Source: Lutraria lutraria (lineage: Eukaryota > Mollusca > Bivalvia > Venerida > Mactridae). From it: a DNA stretch of 64,000 nucleotides. The translations under genes were made by a program, and so were the position numbers. Under the pieces are notes generated by a model. It saw only the letters and a program-made list of their open reading frames with translations. It did no database searches and was not told the DNA's origin. Shown in pieces: positions 50,471-61,664 of the stretch; the first letter of the stretch is position 1; each line of letters begins with the position of its first letter. The stretch lies in contig OZ026834.1 of NCBI GenBank assembly GCA_964023205.1, positions 34,262,756 to 34,326,755 on the forward strand, written 5' to 3'.

Positions 50471-50758
50471 TAATATATTTCTACAGTTAAACTGCACAAC
50501 AAATCATGCAAAAACTTAAAAACGCATGAAGTAATAACATTATGTTGCTGTCATGTTTATTAGAAGAAAAAAATACGATTTGTATCGATTTTGTGAATCT
50601 GGCAGTGTAGCGGCCGCATAGCGGACTATTATAGTCAAACATATAAAATGCACAAGAAATCCGGCTAAACACTTACGAATCGATGATATTTCGATTTTAT
50701 TCCTTTAACGTTCATTAGATGAGAACTTACACATTTTTTTCATTTGTTGTTTCTTTTT

Positions 50759-51715
50759 GTGAAGTTGGCAGCCCAGCAGCGTAACAGCGTAATATATATT
50801 TATACAGATAAACTTCACAACAAATCGAGCTAAATACTTAAGAATGCATAAAATAATGTCAGTCTGTCGTTTAAACAATAATTAACTGAAAATATATGAT
50901 TTTCATTTTTTTTCAATGTGGAATTAGCCGCTGCTAGCAGCGTGAAGTTGGCAGCCCAGCAGCGTCACAGCGTAATCTATATTTCTACAGATAAACTTCA
51001 CAACAAATCAAGAAAAATACTTCAGAATGCATAAAATAATGTCAGTCTGTTGTTTAAACATTAATTAACAGAAAATATATAATTTTCATATTTTTTTTTC
51101 AATGTGAAATTAGCCGCTGCTAGCAGCGTGAAGTTGGCAGCCCAGCAGCGTAACAGCGTAATCTATATTTCTACAGATAAACTTCACAACAAATCAAGAA
51201 AAATACTTCAGAATGCATAAAATAATGTCAGTCTGTTGTTTAAACATTAATTAACAGAAAATATATAATTTTCATTTTTTTTTTCAATGTGAAATTAGCC
51301 GCTGCTAGCAGCGTGAAGTTGGCAGCCCAGCAGCGTAACAGCGTAATCTATATTTCTACAGATAAACTTCACAACAAATCAAGAAAAATACTTCAGAATG
51401 CATAAAATAATGTCAGTCTGTTGTTTAAACATTAATTAACAGAAAATATATAATTTTCATATTTTTTTTTCAATGTGAAATTAGCCGCTGCTAGCAGCGT
51501 GAAGTTGGCAGCCCAGCAGCGTAACAGCGTAATCTATATTTCTACAGATAAACTTCACAACAAATCAAGAAAAATACTTCAGAATGCATAAAATAATGTC
51601 AGTCTGTTGTTTAAACATTAATTAACAGAAAATATATAATTTTCATTTTTTTTTTCAATGTGAAATTAACCGCTGCTAGCAGCGTGAAGTTGGCAGCCCA
51701 GCAGCGTCTAATTTC
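50759..51715 (+). repeat. 185-bp tandem units, left arm
   Basis: 'gaagttggcagcccagcagc' recurs at 50761, 50944, 51130, 51315, 51501 and 51686 (spacings 183-186). Each unit then has 'tctacagataaacttcacaa', 'aatgcataaaataatgtcag', 'taattaacagaaaatat' and the palindrome 'gctgctagcagc'. The middle units are nearly identical, the outermost is diverged, suggesting recent unit expansion toward the centre. Confidence 0.97.
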
Positions 51716-52247
51716 ACGCACAATTTTTTTTGAAAAATCATATATTTTCATTTCATTAACGTTCAAACAACAGACTGACATTATCTAATGCATTCTGAAG
51801 TATTTTTCTTGATTTGTTGTGAAGTTTATCTGTAGAAATACTGATATCGCTGTTACGCTGCTGGGCTGCCAACTTCACGCTGCTAGCAGCGGCTAATTTC
51901 ACATTGAAAAAAAATATATGAAAATTATATATTTTCTGTTAATTATTGTTTAAACAACAGACTGACATTATTTTATGCATTCTGAAGTATTTTTCTTGAT
52001 TTGTTGTGAAGTTTATCTGTAGAAATATAGATTACGCTGTGACGCTGCTGGGCTGCCAACTTCACGCTGCTAGCAGCGGCTAATTCCACATTGAAAAAAA
52101 AATGAAAATCATATATTTTCAGTTAATTATTGTTTAAACGACATACTGACATTATTTTATGCATTCTTAAGTATTTAGCTCGATTTGTTGTGAAGTTTAT
52201 CTGTATAAATATATATTACGCTGTTACGCTGCTGGGCTGCCAACTTC
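51716..52247 (-). repeat. 185-bp units, right arm (fewer copies)
   Basis: Reverse-complement units with 'gctgctgggctgccaacttc' ending at about 51876, 52063 and 52247 (spacings 187 and 184). Only two full periods plus the partial central unit remain, against five on the left. The central unit is the most diverged ('tctaatgcattctgaagtat'). Confidence 0.95.
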
Positions 52248-52539
52248 ACAAAAAGAAACAAAAAATGAAAAAAATGTGTAAGTTCTCATCTAATGAACGT
52301 TAAAGGAATAAAATCGAATTATATCATAGATTCGTAAGTGTTTAGCCGGATTTCTTGTGCATTTTATATGTTTGACTATAATAGTCCGCTATGCGGCCGC
52401 TACACTGCCAGATTCACAAAATCGATACAAATCGTATTTTTTTCTTCTAATAAACATGACAGCAACATAATGTTATTACTTCAGGCGTTTTTAATTTTTT
52501 GCATGAATTGTTGTGCAGTTTATCTGTAGAAACATATTA

Positions 52540-52730
52540 AGCTGCTGGGCTGCTAGGCTGCTGGGCTGCTAACTTCACGCTGCTGGGCTGCTAGGCTGCT
52601 GGGCGGCTAACTTCACGCTGCTGGGCTGCTAGGCTGCTGGGCTGCCAACTTCACGCTGCTGGGCTGCTAGGCTGCTGGGCTGCCAACTTCACGCTGCTAG
52701 GCTGCTAGGCTGCTGGGCTGCCAACTTCAC
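52540..52730 (-). repeat. 38-bp tandem array, right tip (5 units)
   Basis: 'cttc' ends of the inverted unit fall at 52576, 52614, 52652, 52690 and 52728, again exactly 38 apart. Unit order mirrors the left tip, including the outermost unit with two 'cctagcagc' modules. This shows the two tips were copied as whole arrays. Confidence 0.97.
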
Positions 52731-52760
52731 GGACATGCTAAAATGCGAAAATACGACATG

Positions 52761-53249
52761 GCGTAAATCAGCCACCATAGATACGTCTCGTCTATTTCAA
52801 GCCATCTTAGATGGTCCGTTTGTAATATATCTATGATTGGTCCATGGTAAGTCCTGTGTAACCAACCCATAGTACGGATGTTGCTCTGATACTAGATAAC
52901 AAGTAACTTGGTTAGTTAATAAATGGTGTTTTGACCAATGAAATTTAGTATTGATAAATAACGAAAATGTTTCATCTCTCGTACATATGACCTATACTTA
53001 CTAGATGTATATTCGTTTTGGCTTTGAGCTACGGCTCCAAGCCTAGGCATTGTTTTCGGTTACGTTTGTTCCCTAGACGCTGGTAAATGCAATACGAAAG
53101 CTGGGTACAAGTGCACAAAAATGTTAAAGAGTTCGGCGATTGGTTGACAGCTATATATTGTTAACAGTCCGGTGATTGGTTTACACTAACAACGCGAATC
53201 GATATCACGCGACTTGACTGTAAGCATGTATACCAGTTTCACTGTGCTA
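52761..53249. other. no gene recognised
   Basis: Non-coding. It contains a palindromic 'gccatcttagatggt' near 52803 and short repeated strings such as 'cggcgattggttgacagcta' and 'ccggtgattggtttacact' (53133-53190). Confidence 0.4.
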
Positions 53250-53750
53250 GTCTATTATGAAATCAGGGTGTTTCACTATAGATCGGTTTCTATTAATCTT
53301 TATAACACGTAAAGGTAAACAAAAATGTCTAGATTTTTTTCTGTTACTATATACAATATGTTTAAATCAATTGTTTTAATAATTACTGAAAGACATATTA
53401 GCGAAGGATTGTTCAAGAGAATTTAAGGAAACCCCTATTATAATGTAACCTGCGAAACGCTATTGCCGCCAATCATTTTGTCACGTGATCTGTGTGGTAC
53501 ACATTTGATAGTCCATTGTGAAATCGGGGTGTTTCACTATAAATCGGCTTGTTCCATCAACCTAACGAGGGTAAGATATTTTAACACAGTCTTGATTTTT
53601 TTTACTTTACTAGCTCTTTGTTTAATGATCAACATAATTGCTGAAAGTAATAAGCGGAGGATTGGTTAATTTAATGAAATATACCCCTACTATAATTTTA
53701 CTGGCGAAACGAACAGGTCTTTGATGCAATTTTGCCGCCAATTCTCTTCT
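53250..53750 (+). repeat. diverged tandem duplication, about 261-266 bp unit
   Basis: Copy 1 starts 'gtctattatgaaatcagggt' (53250) and copy 2 'gtccattgtgaaatcggggt' (53511). Both continue 'gtttcactata.atcgg', 'ctgaaag', 'aaacccctattataat' versus 'tatacccctactataatttt', and 'ttgccgccaat' (53463 and 53729). The stretch before copy 1 ('cacgcgacttgact...gctagtctatt') hints at a third, partial unit. The 68-codon frame here is incidental. Confidence 0.75.
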
Positions 53751-54146
53751 TGGTATTGTAGCCGATCCCATCCTTCATATAGTTTTGTGTCTAACCCAAA
53801 CAATCATGGTCGTGTTTACGAGTGCTTCGGAACAGGTCAGAACGTTTTTTTCATTATGCGTATTTTTTTATATATTAATCAATATATCTTAAGAAAAGAT
53901 TCAGTACGGCCAATTTTACACCGCGCAGGCGTCTAGAGATTTCTTTTTATGACATAGTTCTGTTCTCAACACGAATGAAGTTATAAGTAATCCTAGTGTC
54001 ATGTATGCTTTATTACATGTTTCATCAATGCGTTTGTTCGATGTTTCATTGTTAGTTAGTAAATGAATTCCGAGGCAGTGTCCTCTATTTATGCATTCTA
54101 GTACTTCTAGCTATGTCCTGCTTACTCATCCCCCCCCAGTTTTCGT

Positions 54147-54605
54147 ATGTGTCATACTTTTCAAAAGACGAAGGTCTTTGACGATGACACGTATGCATTG
54201 CATCGCAGTTTATCGTCAAAGCCACTTGTTCTTCAAAAGCTAACAGATAAACGACTCAACTTGAGTCGCGTTCCCCTGTTTTACGCACATATTTTCGTAA
54301 AACGTGTGTACAGTACGATGAATTATAGTAAAATCTATCAACATGACCAAAAATATACCTTCGAAGTTATGGAATATTTTGCCAATGTTTCAGACTACCT
54401 GTTGACTTTAAAAGATTACAATTCCATAACTAAAATGGATTGGTCAACAAGACGAAATAAAAAGACCAATCTAGTTATGTTATCAGAACTAACTTTTATC
54501 AGCAACAACCAGCCAAGCCTTTCCTTTTTAAAAGGAAACTTAATTTTATGTTGTAAAATGTTTAAGGAATACTTAATTGTTTGTACCGAACCATGCGGAG
54601 ATTAG
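54147..54605 (+). CDS. hypothetical open frame, 152 residues
   Basis: The longest ATG-started non-repetitive frame in the window after the receptor. It is longer than I would expect by chance in DNA about two-thirds A+T. The product would be basic and Lys/Tyr/Leu-rich, without a clear signal peptide, transmembrane pair or Cys/His pattern. No family is recognised. The start context ('ttcgtatgt') is unremarkable and a poly-C run lies just upstream. It may be a genuine single exon, a relic of a mobile element frame, or noise. Confidence 0.2.
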   Translation: MCHTFQKTKVFDDDTYALHRSLSSKPLVLQKLTDKRLNLSRVPLFYAHIFVKRVYSTMNYSKIYQHDQKYTFEVMEYFANVSDYLLTLKDYNSITKMDWSTRRNKKTNLVMLSELTFISNNQPSLSFLKGNLILCCKMFKEYLIVCTEPCGD

Positions 54606-55689
54606 GAACAGTAACATGCATGTGGTGTAAATGAGAAGTACAAAATGGATATTGTACATGTGTATTATGTAAGTGGTTGTACGTCGTACGCATTGCCAAA
54701 GTGCTACTTATAAATATACTAAACAAGAAAATGAGCTGTAAGATACGACTAGTCTTTATGCTGTTTTACATAAATTGCTAAAAAGTACATCGCGTATCAA
54801 TCGTTTACCTGCAATAAGACATAAGATAGATATCGTAAACGCGCACTTTTAGTGCAAATGTTTGTAACGCAACGTCAGCGTAATTTAACGTTTTACGGAA
54901 CGGAAACGTTAGTTTTTAACGTACGCCAATTAAATAATTTATTTTGCACGATATTTCACTGCTGTAGATTGAAAAGATATGTTTTTTATGCATTTACTAA
55001 TTTCAATATTTGCACAAACATTGCCCGTCACGTCATCATTTAAACGTATGACCGATTTCGAACTATCGTAAAGAAACGGTCGTGTTTTTAATGAGAATAT
55101 TCATATAGAACCCGAGTAGCGACACTGCATGTCCTTATTATTTCATGGTAAAGACAACATCAAACGTTGAATTAATTCATTTTGAAAAACAGTGTTTGAA
55201 TACTGCAAATTATTTCATTTTACACAAAAGCGGAAAGCGAAAAATGGAATTCAAATCAGTGTCTTTTTTATTTTACATGGCACTACAGAATAAAATTGCG
55301 CGATATTTCAAAATAAATCACTAAAATATTGTCAAAAACAGCCATAGTTTTTGTAACCGAACTGAGACATTTTAACTTTAAGGCATCGTAACATAACACG
55401 CAGAATCGGAAATAGATTTTCGCGGTTTTGCATAAGTGTGCCAAGTTTTAGAATATAAAACGCAAGATTTGCACACGGTCTAATTTACTACGATGAATAA
55501 AATCTATAATATTACTCTGAGCTGGGGTAATTGGAATTTACGATGACGGAATCATAGTTTGCATTGGACAAGAGTTTTGCGTTCTATTTCCGTAATTCTT
55601 TTATGATCATTTTCTCTCTCACTGCAGTTTCGTGGGGAAAAACGAAACATACGACAAGAGTGAACAAAAATCAGTGATAAACATTGGTT
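54606..55689. other. no gene recognised
   Basis: Non-coding. 54854-54930 has several 'aacgt' strings ('gcaacgtcagcgtaatttaa', 'aacgttagtttttaacgtac'), giving local CpG enrichment without an obvious role. Confidence 0.4.
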
Positions 55690-55895
55690 AATAAGGGCCT
55701 AGTCAAACCTATGTCAGCGTCCACCTCCGAATTAAGGTCACACTGTGAATAGATGTCATTCTTTAAAAATTGCCATTGGTTATTTAGAAAAGACTCATCT
55801 CCGACTTTAAGTCTCCTCTCTCTCCTGACAATTAAGTCCACATTTTGTCTTTCCAAAGGATGCCTTTTGTTTACAGGATTGTCAGTACTTTGTAC
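55690..55895. repeat. dispersed 'aaggtcac...gtctttcc' repeat, copy 2
   Basis: It holds 'cctccgaattaaggtcacac', 'cattttgtctttccaaagga' and 'tgccttttgtttacaggatt', matching the order in 10075-10235 ('cctccgaataaaggtcacct', 'tcttgtctttcccaatgata', 'gcctttgtacacaggattga'). Confidence 0.55.
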
Positions 55896-56614
55896 ACCAT
55901 ACACGTCAACAGAAAAATGTAATGCTTTATGATTTTCAATGTAGCACTATACAGTAAAGTGAACGTATAGACAAGGTTGAAATAGCATTACTTGATAGAA
56001 AAAAACTCATAATGAAATAATAGATTTATTTAATTGTATTTGCTAACTTAACCTCGATATTAAGTTTGTTTATTTCTTTCAATATTGCCATGGTTATCAC
56101 AACAATAGATATTTAAAAAGATGCTACAGACATGGCCATTTGATTCATTTCACTGCGATCCGAGATGATATGGCCACCAACACGTAATTCTTAAACTCAT
56201 GATTTGAGTTATTTTATGGCATCCTTCTTGTGTCTTAGAAAGGGGAATACACAATTGTACTTTAATCTCTTCTCTGAAAGTGTCTGAGAAGTGATTCTAT
56301 AATAACGGCTTTTATAATGTTTCTATGATTAGTAATCTGAATTCTGTGAGACACAGGCATATTTCAAATGAGATTATTATTTGAAAAAAATGCCTCCCGC
56401 AGAGTATTTCTAAAAGACCCTGATGTCCCGACGTCATACATGATCGTCCAGAACATGACCACCAGCTAGCAACCACTGTAATGTCTCTATATATTGTGAG
56501 TGAAAACGTTTAGTGTAGTTGACATGTTTACAGAAATGTATACATTTGCAGCTCACTTCTACCCTGATAGATACACACCCGCAGTAATTATGCGTCAAAC
56601 ATGTGTTAGCAGTC
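55896..56614. other. no gene recognised
   Basis: A+T-rich non-coding DNA between two copies of the same dispersed repeat. Confidence 0.45.
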
Positions 56615-56810
56615 ACCTCCTAATAAAGGCCGCCCTTAAAATAAAGGCCGCCCTTAAAATAAAGGCCGCCCTTAAAATAAAGGCCATTCTTCCAATAACC
56701 GGCAATGACTATTTCGAACGAGAAGACCTATGAATTAAAGATCACCTGTTTGTAAAGACCACACTGTGTCTTTCCCTAGGGCGGCCTTTTATCATGTACA
56801 ATCAGGAATA
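56615..56810. repeat. dispersed repeat copy 3 with 18-bp internal array
   Basis: An 18-base unit ('taaaggccgcccttaaaa') starts at 56624, 56642, 56660 and, partially, 56678. Downstream 'ttaaagatcacctgtttgta', 'cactgtgtctttccctaggg' and 'cggcctttta' complete the family outline. The 18-base period keeps frame, which explains an Ala-Ala-Leu-Lys-Ile-Lys string in one translation; I do not regard it as coding. Confidence 0.65.
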
Positions 56811-57488
56811 CAAAGAGATGTAATGCCAATTCTCATTATCCAAAAGTTATATCATTTATTGCAATTCTTGACTAAGTCTTACATTTCTATTTCTTTCAAT
56901 GCTTTTCCGTATCTCACATAAAACACAGAGCAAACAATCAGCCATGTTGCACTTTCGTGGATGCCTCTTGCATTTGATTGCTGTCAGCTCAATGAAACTA
57001 ATGTATTAAGTAAGATCTTAACATTGCACTTCATCAGTTAAATCATAGTTTGATATATTGGACAATATTAGATTGCTTTCATCCAACTAAATCTCCTGGT
57101 TTTTGCCAATTTTATGCCTTCAGTATTTCGCCACAAAAGAATGATAAGGCAAAAAAAAATGGTCGTGTTTTCTATTATCGAACGACCATGTGTTTTTGGC
57201 GATGATCCTAAATTTTCTAACAGCTGTATCACAATAAACGCAACCAATCATCATAATAAGAACCTACCTGGAGTCGAATCAGCTCTCAGAAGTATGAAAT
57301 TAAAGAAGATTTGCTAACTACATAGTTGAACCCTATTGGTTTGCCAAGGAGCCCGAGATACTACTACATTGTTTTTAGTTTTCTGCCGTATGAACATACA
57401 AGTATATTCTGTATTCATACTTAAGAAACTAGACTGATATACTAGTACTAAGTACATGTTATAAAGCTATTCTAAATTCAAGAGAGAC
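56811..57488. other. no gene recognised
   Basis: Non-coding. A 67-codon frame at 57114 is unremarkable. Confidence 0.45.
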
Positions 57489-57670
57489 TACGGTACAACC
57501 TTTGTAGAGCAACACCTAATGGGGGCTACAAATACTGGCCGTTGTTTAGAGGTTGTTGCTCTACAGAGGTTAAATTTGTAGTCAAAATCAGCTCAGGGAA
57601 ATTTTGAAGGTGTTGTTATAGAGAGGTTGTTGCTCTACAGAGGGCCCCTATGGAAAGGTTGTACTGTACA
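57489..57670. repeat. dispersed repeat with 'ttgctctacagagg' modules
   Basis: Ends are inverted: 'cggtacaacctttgtagagc' at the left and 'ctatggaaaggttgtactgt' at the right. Inside, 'gaggttgttgctctacagag' occurs twice (57550 and 57623). It is a small palindromic or modular repeat of a type abundant in molluscs as far as I know. Non-coding. Confidence 0.55.
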
Positions 57671-57685
57671 GCTATCAAAGATACT

Positions 57686-57761
57686 ACATTCAGACACCGC
57701 TGGCATAAAAGAGCACTAATGTCTTACATTCAGAAACCGCTTGCATAAAAGAGCACTAATG
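57686..57761 (+). repeat. 40-bp tandem duplication
   Basis: 'acattcagacaccgctggca' plus 'taaaagagcactaatg' (57686-57721) is repeated at 57726-57761 as 'acattcagaaaccgcttgca' plus the same end. Looser echoes ('cataaaagagtac', 'cagaaatcacttacataaaa') continue to about 57905. Confidence 0.8.
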
Positions 57762-60700
57762 CAGCCAACACTTGCGTATAAACATATCATTTATATTGCA
57801 TAAAAGAGTACTAGTATTCAGAAATCACTTACATAAAAATCACTTACATTAATGTATTGCTTGCATTAAGAAACCACTTCTTAAAAACATCACTGACATA
57901 AAGATAGCACTTTTATATGTTACTAAACAAGAATTAGTATGTTGATTTGTAGCTGTTGATGAGTCCACTTTCTGTTTTCGTCAAGATGATCTCTTCATTC
58001 AAGTTGCTAACTGTATATCCCGTTTTTTTTGTATAATAAAACTTACGTTTATTGCAAAACAGTGAACATGATATAAACAGATATATCTGAATGTATTCTT
58101 TGTATAGATTCTAGCACGGATTTTGGATAATCTATAGATCAAGGTTTTGGCTGCACATCCTGAGGTTGGCTACAGACAGTCGGCGTAAATATCACATCGG
58201 AGGTAAAATTAATGCATCTTTGTTAGTCAGAATTTATCTCTTTCGTAGGTAATAAAGATTATTTTTAGAAAACCCCATTGTGTTTAATAAATGTGTTCCA
58301 CTAAGAGGACAACACTTGTCGAATATGATGATGAATGCTCACATAATGGAATAATTATGAGTTCTAATGAACCACCGCGGTGATACATATTTATGTTTAA
58401 TTGAATACCGGAGACTATAACTTTCACCGTGCAAAGTTACCTAAGGTCTGTGTCCGTGTTTTTTGCATGTCGTTTGTAGACAGCGATCAAGGCTTAAGAA
58501 TATATTGCCTAAAGTTGTTGAAATATATAATTACGTGTCAGACTGCATTGATGCAATAGTTAATTGATTTAAACAAGAGTAAAATAAGTCCCAGAAGCAC
58601 GTTCGGGGATCCGAAAAAATTCAATCAGGATGGAATTCATCTTCTTGAATGTTTCATTTACATATCTCACCAAAATGCTGATTTATTCCAATAAAGGAAA
58701 GAAAGTTACATGTTCCCGTCGGCTTTTTCTAAAATATAATCCCTAACAGTTGTGACATATTATTAAAACATTAGGGAACAATTCCTGTTTAATGTAGTCT
58801 TGACATTTGCTTTACTTATTAACACATCTTTGCCAATTTCATGATCTGTATCTCACTTTAAACTCTTAAAATAAATGGAATGAACTGTTGTTAAAGCCAA
58901 TATTTCGACAGACCGTGATCTGATTTAGAGGTACGGACGCCAAGGAAGACATCATCAAGTTATTCAAATGCACCATGCGGCAGGTTTTTTACATAACTTT
59001 GAATCTATCAAAGATCAAGATAAGCACGATACGATGCTTTTCGTGTAGTTCTGTCATTTTAGGGCGTAAAACCTCTGTTTTCAACGCTTAAAACCGCTTT
59101 GAATCAAATCAAACTGTACCGGTATGCAAAAATCAGATAAGATTTTCACCGATCGTTCTAGATAAAGATTAACAAATGCATCTGCGCAGCTTGTAAGTGG
59201 GAACAGGTTCTTGAGTATCTTAGTTAATAAAATGGTTTGTTTGTGCCCGGGTTCTTTTACATATAGTATATCGTTTATATAAAATTTTATATTGTATTAA
59301 TATACTTCATCGACATACATTGTTGTATACAATAAGTGATGCTTTTGTATCTGTTCGTATCTGTCTTTTTAATTTGTATTAAATAATCAAGTATATAATG
59401 TCATGCATTTCATTATATTTTTCACATAATTAGGTTTTATTATATTTTTTATGTCAATGTGTTGAATATTGTAACCACGTATTGCCTATGTATATAATTT
59501 AACTACTTTACTAGGCGATGTTTGACTTATGCTCACCGAACGTTCAAATAATGATAAACAAATGCTTCTGAACAGTGTATCAGTTAAAACAGTTTCTTCA
59601 AAGTGGATTAGTCCGTGATACGATCTGTTTTTACCCGTGCATATATATGTTAATATCCTCTTTGAAGTATCTGTGCATTGCATACTCTTGATATTTAATG
59701 ACAATCAATAGAATGGCACTTCAGGCGGTCTGTTGTACAAGTATGTATATTATATAATTATATTGTTGGTATTTTAATAAACGAGTACGAAGTAAGAACG
59801 CATTTCAGAATTCAAAATAGGTTTTGCTCATTTTGACGCCTTTGTGAGAGGCACGGAATTGTAAGTCAGAAATTAAGTTGGAATAACACAACACTTTTTA
59901 TCTCTATCTCTAAATTGCTGGTCTATACTAGATAATATTTGAGCTTGAAGCGTTACAAATTGACAGAAGATAGAGCATCTAAAATTTAGGTTTCTATATA
60001 TTTCAAATACAAATGCTGGCAGACATGTTTTATACACTGAATCATAAATTAATAACTATTAATTGTTTTACATTAAGCCTGGCATCCCATTCTCTCCTAT
60101 TCTATATATATGCTCGATTGATATTGCGCACTCATTTCACATGTATATACGATTATGTATGCTGAGTGAAATAAAAATAAACTTGGGTTTTGACCACTGA
60201 CGAAAAATGTCAAGTCGATGCTTATTTTGGAAACCTCTGTATATATCATACGACACGATCCCCAGGACAGAGATTTTGACAAGTGATAACGGGTTTTAAG
60301 AGCTAACAATATACAACGACACAGTGACAGCACCGTTGCCATCATTCTGGTAATAAAAACCTTGTTATAATTATTAAAAGTTTGGTTTTTATTACAAGAA
60401 TGGTTGCAACACAGCACGATCATAATTTGCAAGTATTAGAGAGGTAATGAATAAACCATTGTCAAATCTTCACTAAAATTGTATGCTCTGTCTGCAATTG
60501 TTAACAGCTTATGACATTTGATTTAATTTGTGGTTTGTCTAATCTTGTACAAATTCTATAGACATTGTCTAATTCAATTATATTGAATTGATAAATATGT
60601 ATTGTAATGCGTTCAAATGAAGTAGTTACTCTGAAAGATTCCGATTTGATCTTTTTCCATGACATTTATCATAACCCGATAAAACTAGCTAACGAGCTAC

Positions 60701-61469
60701 ATGAACAACGCACGAATCAGCTGCTAAACAAACCGAAAAAACAACAATTACTATCATGGGCTCTCAGGCAACCCAAATGCATGTACGGAATTAATTGGAT
60801 ATTGTATTCCAGTTCAGGAGAAACTCCAATCCGAATATAAGTCAATTATTTCCGATTAATGACCATGTCCTTGTCATTTATTATTTCTTGACGAACGAAA
60901 AATATAACGGATAATCAATAAGCCAATTGTACTAATTCATATTCTACATAAAAGCAAAGCAGCGGTATTCACAAAATATCATTAATGCGACATCGAGATC
61001 ATGTCGCCGGAATAAAAATAATCAACACGATTCGTTCAATTTGATAAATCTATGGTCCAGAAATAAAACATAGTTAATATCAAGCTGTGTTATTATCACG
61101 ACGTAGTAAACACTCCTAACACGTGGCCTGTAACACGAGCCTCTCAACGTGAGAATGTCCTTTGTCTAAGCCAATTGTTGCTCTCAGCATTGGGCCAATG
61201 GTCGTTTTACTTTGTAGTTCGATTTCAATCATTGACCGCACGTAAATTACATAGGAGGACGGTTGTAATTTATACAACAGATGAAGTTAAAGTATATGTT
61301 TGCTTGTTAGATTATTTACTATGTGCTCTTCATAATTCATTAGATTGTTTTATTTCTATTTTATCCAAACCAAGGTTACGAAAATGCATACCATACGTTT
61401 CTACACTACATTTGTATTTTAAAAGTTGCAAAGTTGTATTATAAATTATTTGTCAAAGTAGACCTTTCA
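57762..61469. other. no gene recognised
   Basis: A long A+T-rich stretch. Frames of 60-111 codons (60097-60432, 60607-60840, 61175-61444) lack recognisable domains or conserved motifs, and lengths are in the chance range. 'ataaacgagtacgaa' at 59779 echoes the hairpin arm at 13009. Confidence 0.4.
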
Positions 61470-61664
61470 TATGGTACTGTGTTGGACTCCTTACCCGGAG
61501 ATTGCGGGTTCAAATCCCGTCAGCGGCGCGGAATTTGACCTGAACCTTCACAATCCCTTCCTTTCGATGCCAGTACTGGTAAGAATCCAGGAAGCAGTCA
61601 TCGGGAGTAGTTAATATAAGTGGTAAGAACTTGCTCTACAATCGATGTTAAATAAATAAGTTTA
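61470..61664 (+). mobile_element. tRNA-derived SINE with intact box B and A-rich tail
   Basis: Box B 'gggttcaaatccc' (61506-61518) is perfect. The 3' acceptor-like 'agcggcgcgg' follows, but its 5' partner is missing and box A is degenerate ('tggtactgtgttggac'). The body contains 'tgacctgaaccttcacaatc', and the element ends 'ctctacaatcgatgttaaat' with an 'aaat aaat' tail. This is a SINE, not a tRNA gene. Confidence 0.7.

Larger units (their letters stand above)
50266..52745. mobile_element. foldback (FB-type) transposable element, 2463 bp
   Basis: The element is 50274-52736, with outermost ends 'atgtccgtgaagttggcagc' and its exact reverse complement. The left arm runs to about 51715 and the right arm starts there, leaving almost no loop. 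Arms are modular: five 38-bp units at each tip, a less repetitive segment of about 290 bases, then 185-bp units (five periods on the left, two on the right). Flanks carry 'gctaaatg' (50266-50273) and 'gctaaaatg' (52737-52745), a plausible 8-9-bp target duplication. This anatomy is that of FB elements, which are mobilised by Mutator-like or P-superfamily transposases. No transposase is encoded, so it is non-autonomous. Confidence 0.85.
50103..52760. mobile_element. older TIR element split by the foldback insertion
   Basis: The left end (50103) 'atgtcaagtcgtattttcac' and the right end (52760, reverse-complemented) 'catgtcgtattttcgcattt' are inverted copies. Removing the foldback and one target repeat leaves an element of about 185 bases. 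Inside it, 'cacgaaggggcgacaa' (50148) and 'ttgtcgcccttcttgtg' (50241) form a second inverted pair. Motifs such as 'gtcgcccttc' and 'gtcgtattttcgc' recur in bivalve repeats as I remember them. No coding capacity. Confidence 0.55.

Noticed and set aside
50487..52529. Near-identical 61-63-codon frames at 50487-50672 and 52338-52529
   Set aside because: They are the same DNA in the two arms of the foldback inverted repeat, with no sign of coding.
50281..52730. CRISPR-like array (regular direct repeats at 38 and 185 bp)
   Set aside because: Units are repeated in full without unique spacers, lie in inverted arms, and the context is eukaryotic.
61470..61535. Functional tRNA gene
   Set aside because: Box B and the 3' acceptor side look good, but the 5' acceptor strand and box A are missing; a SINE tail follows.
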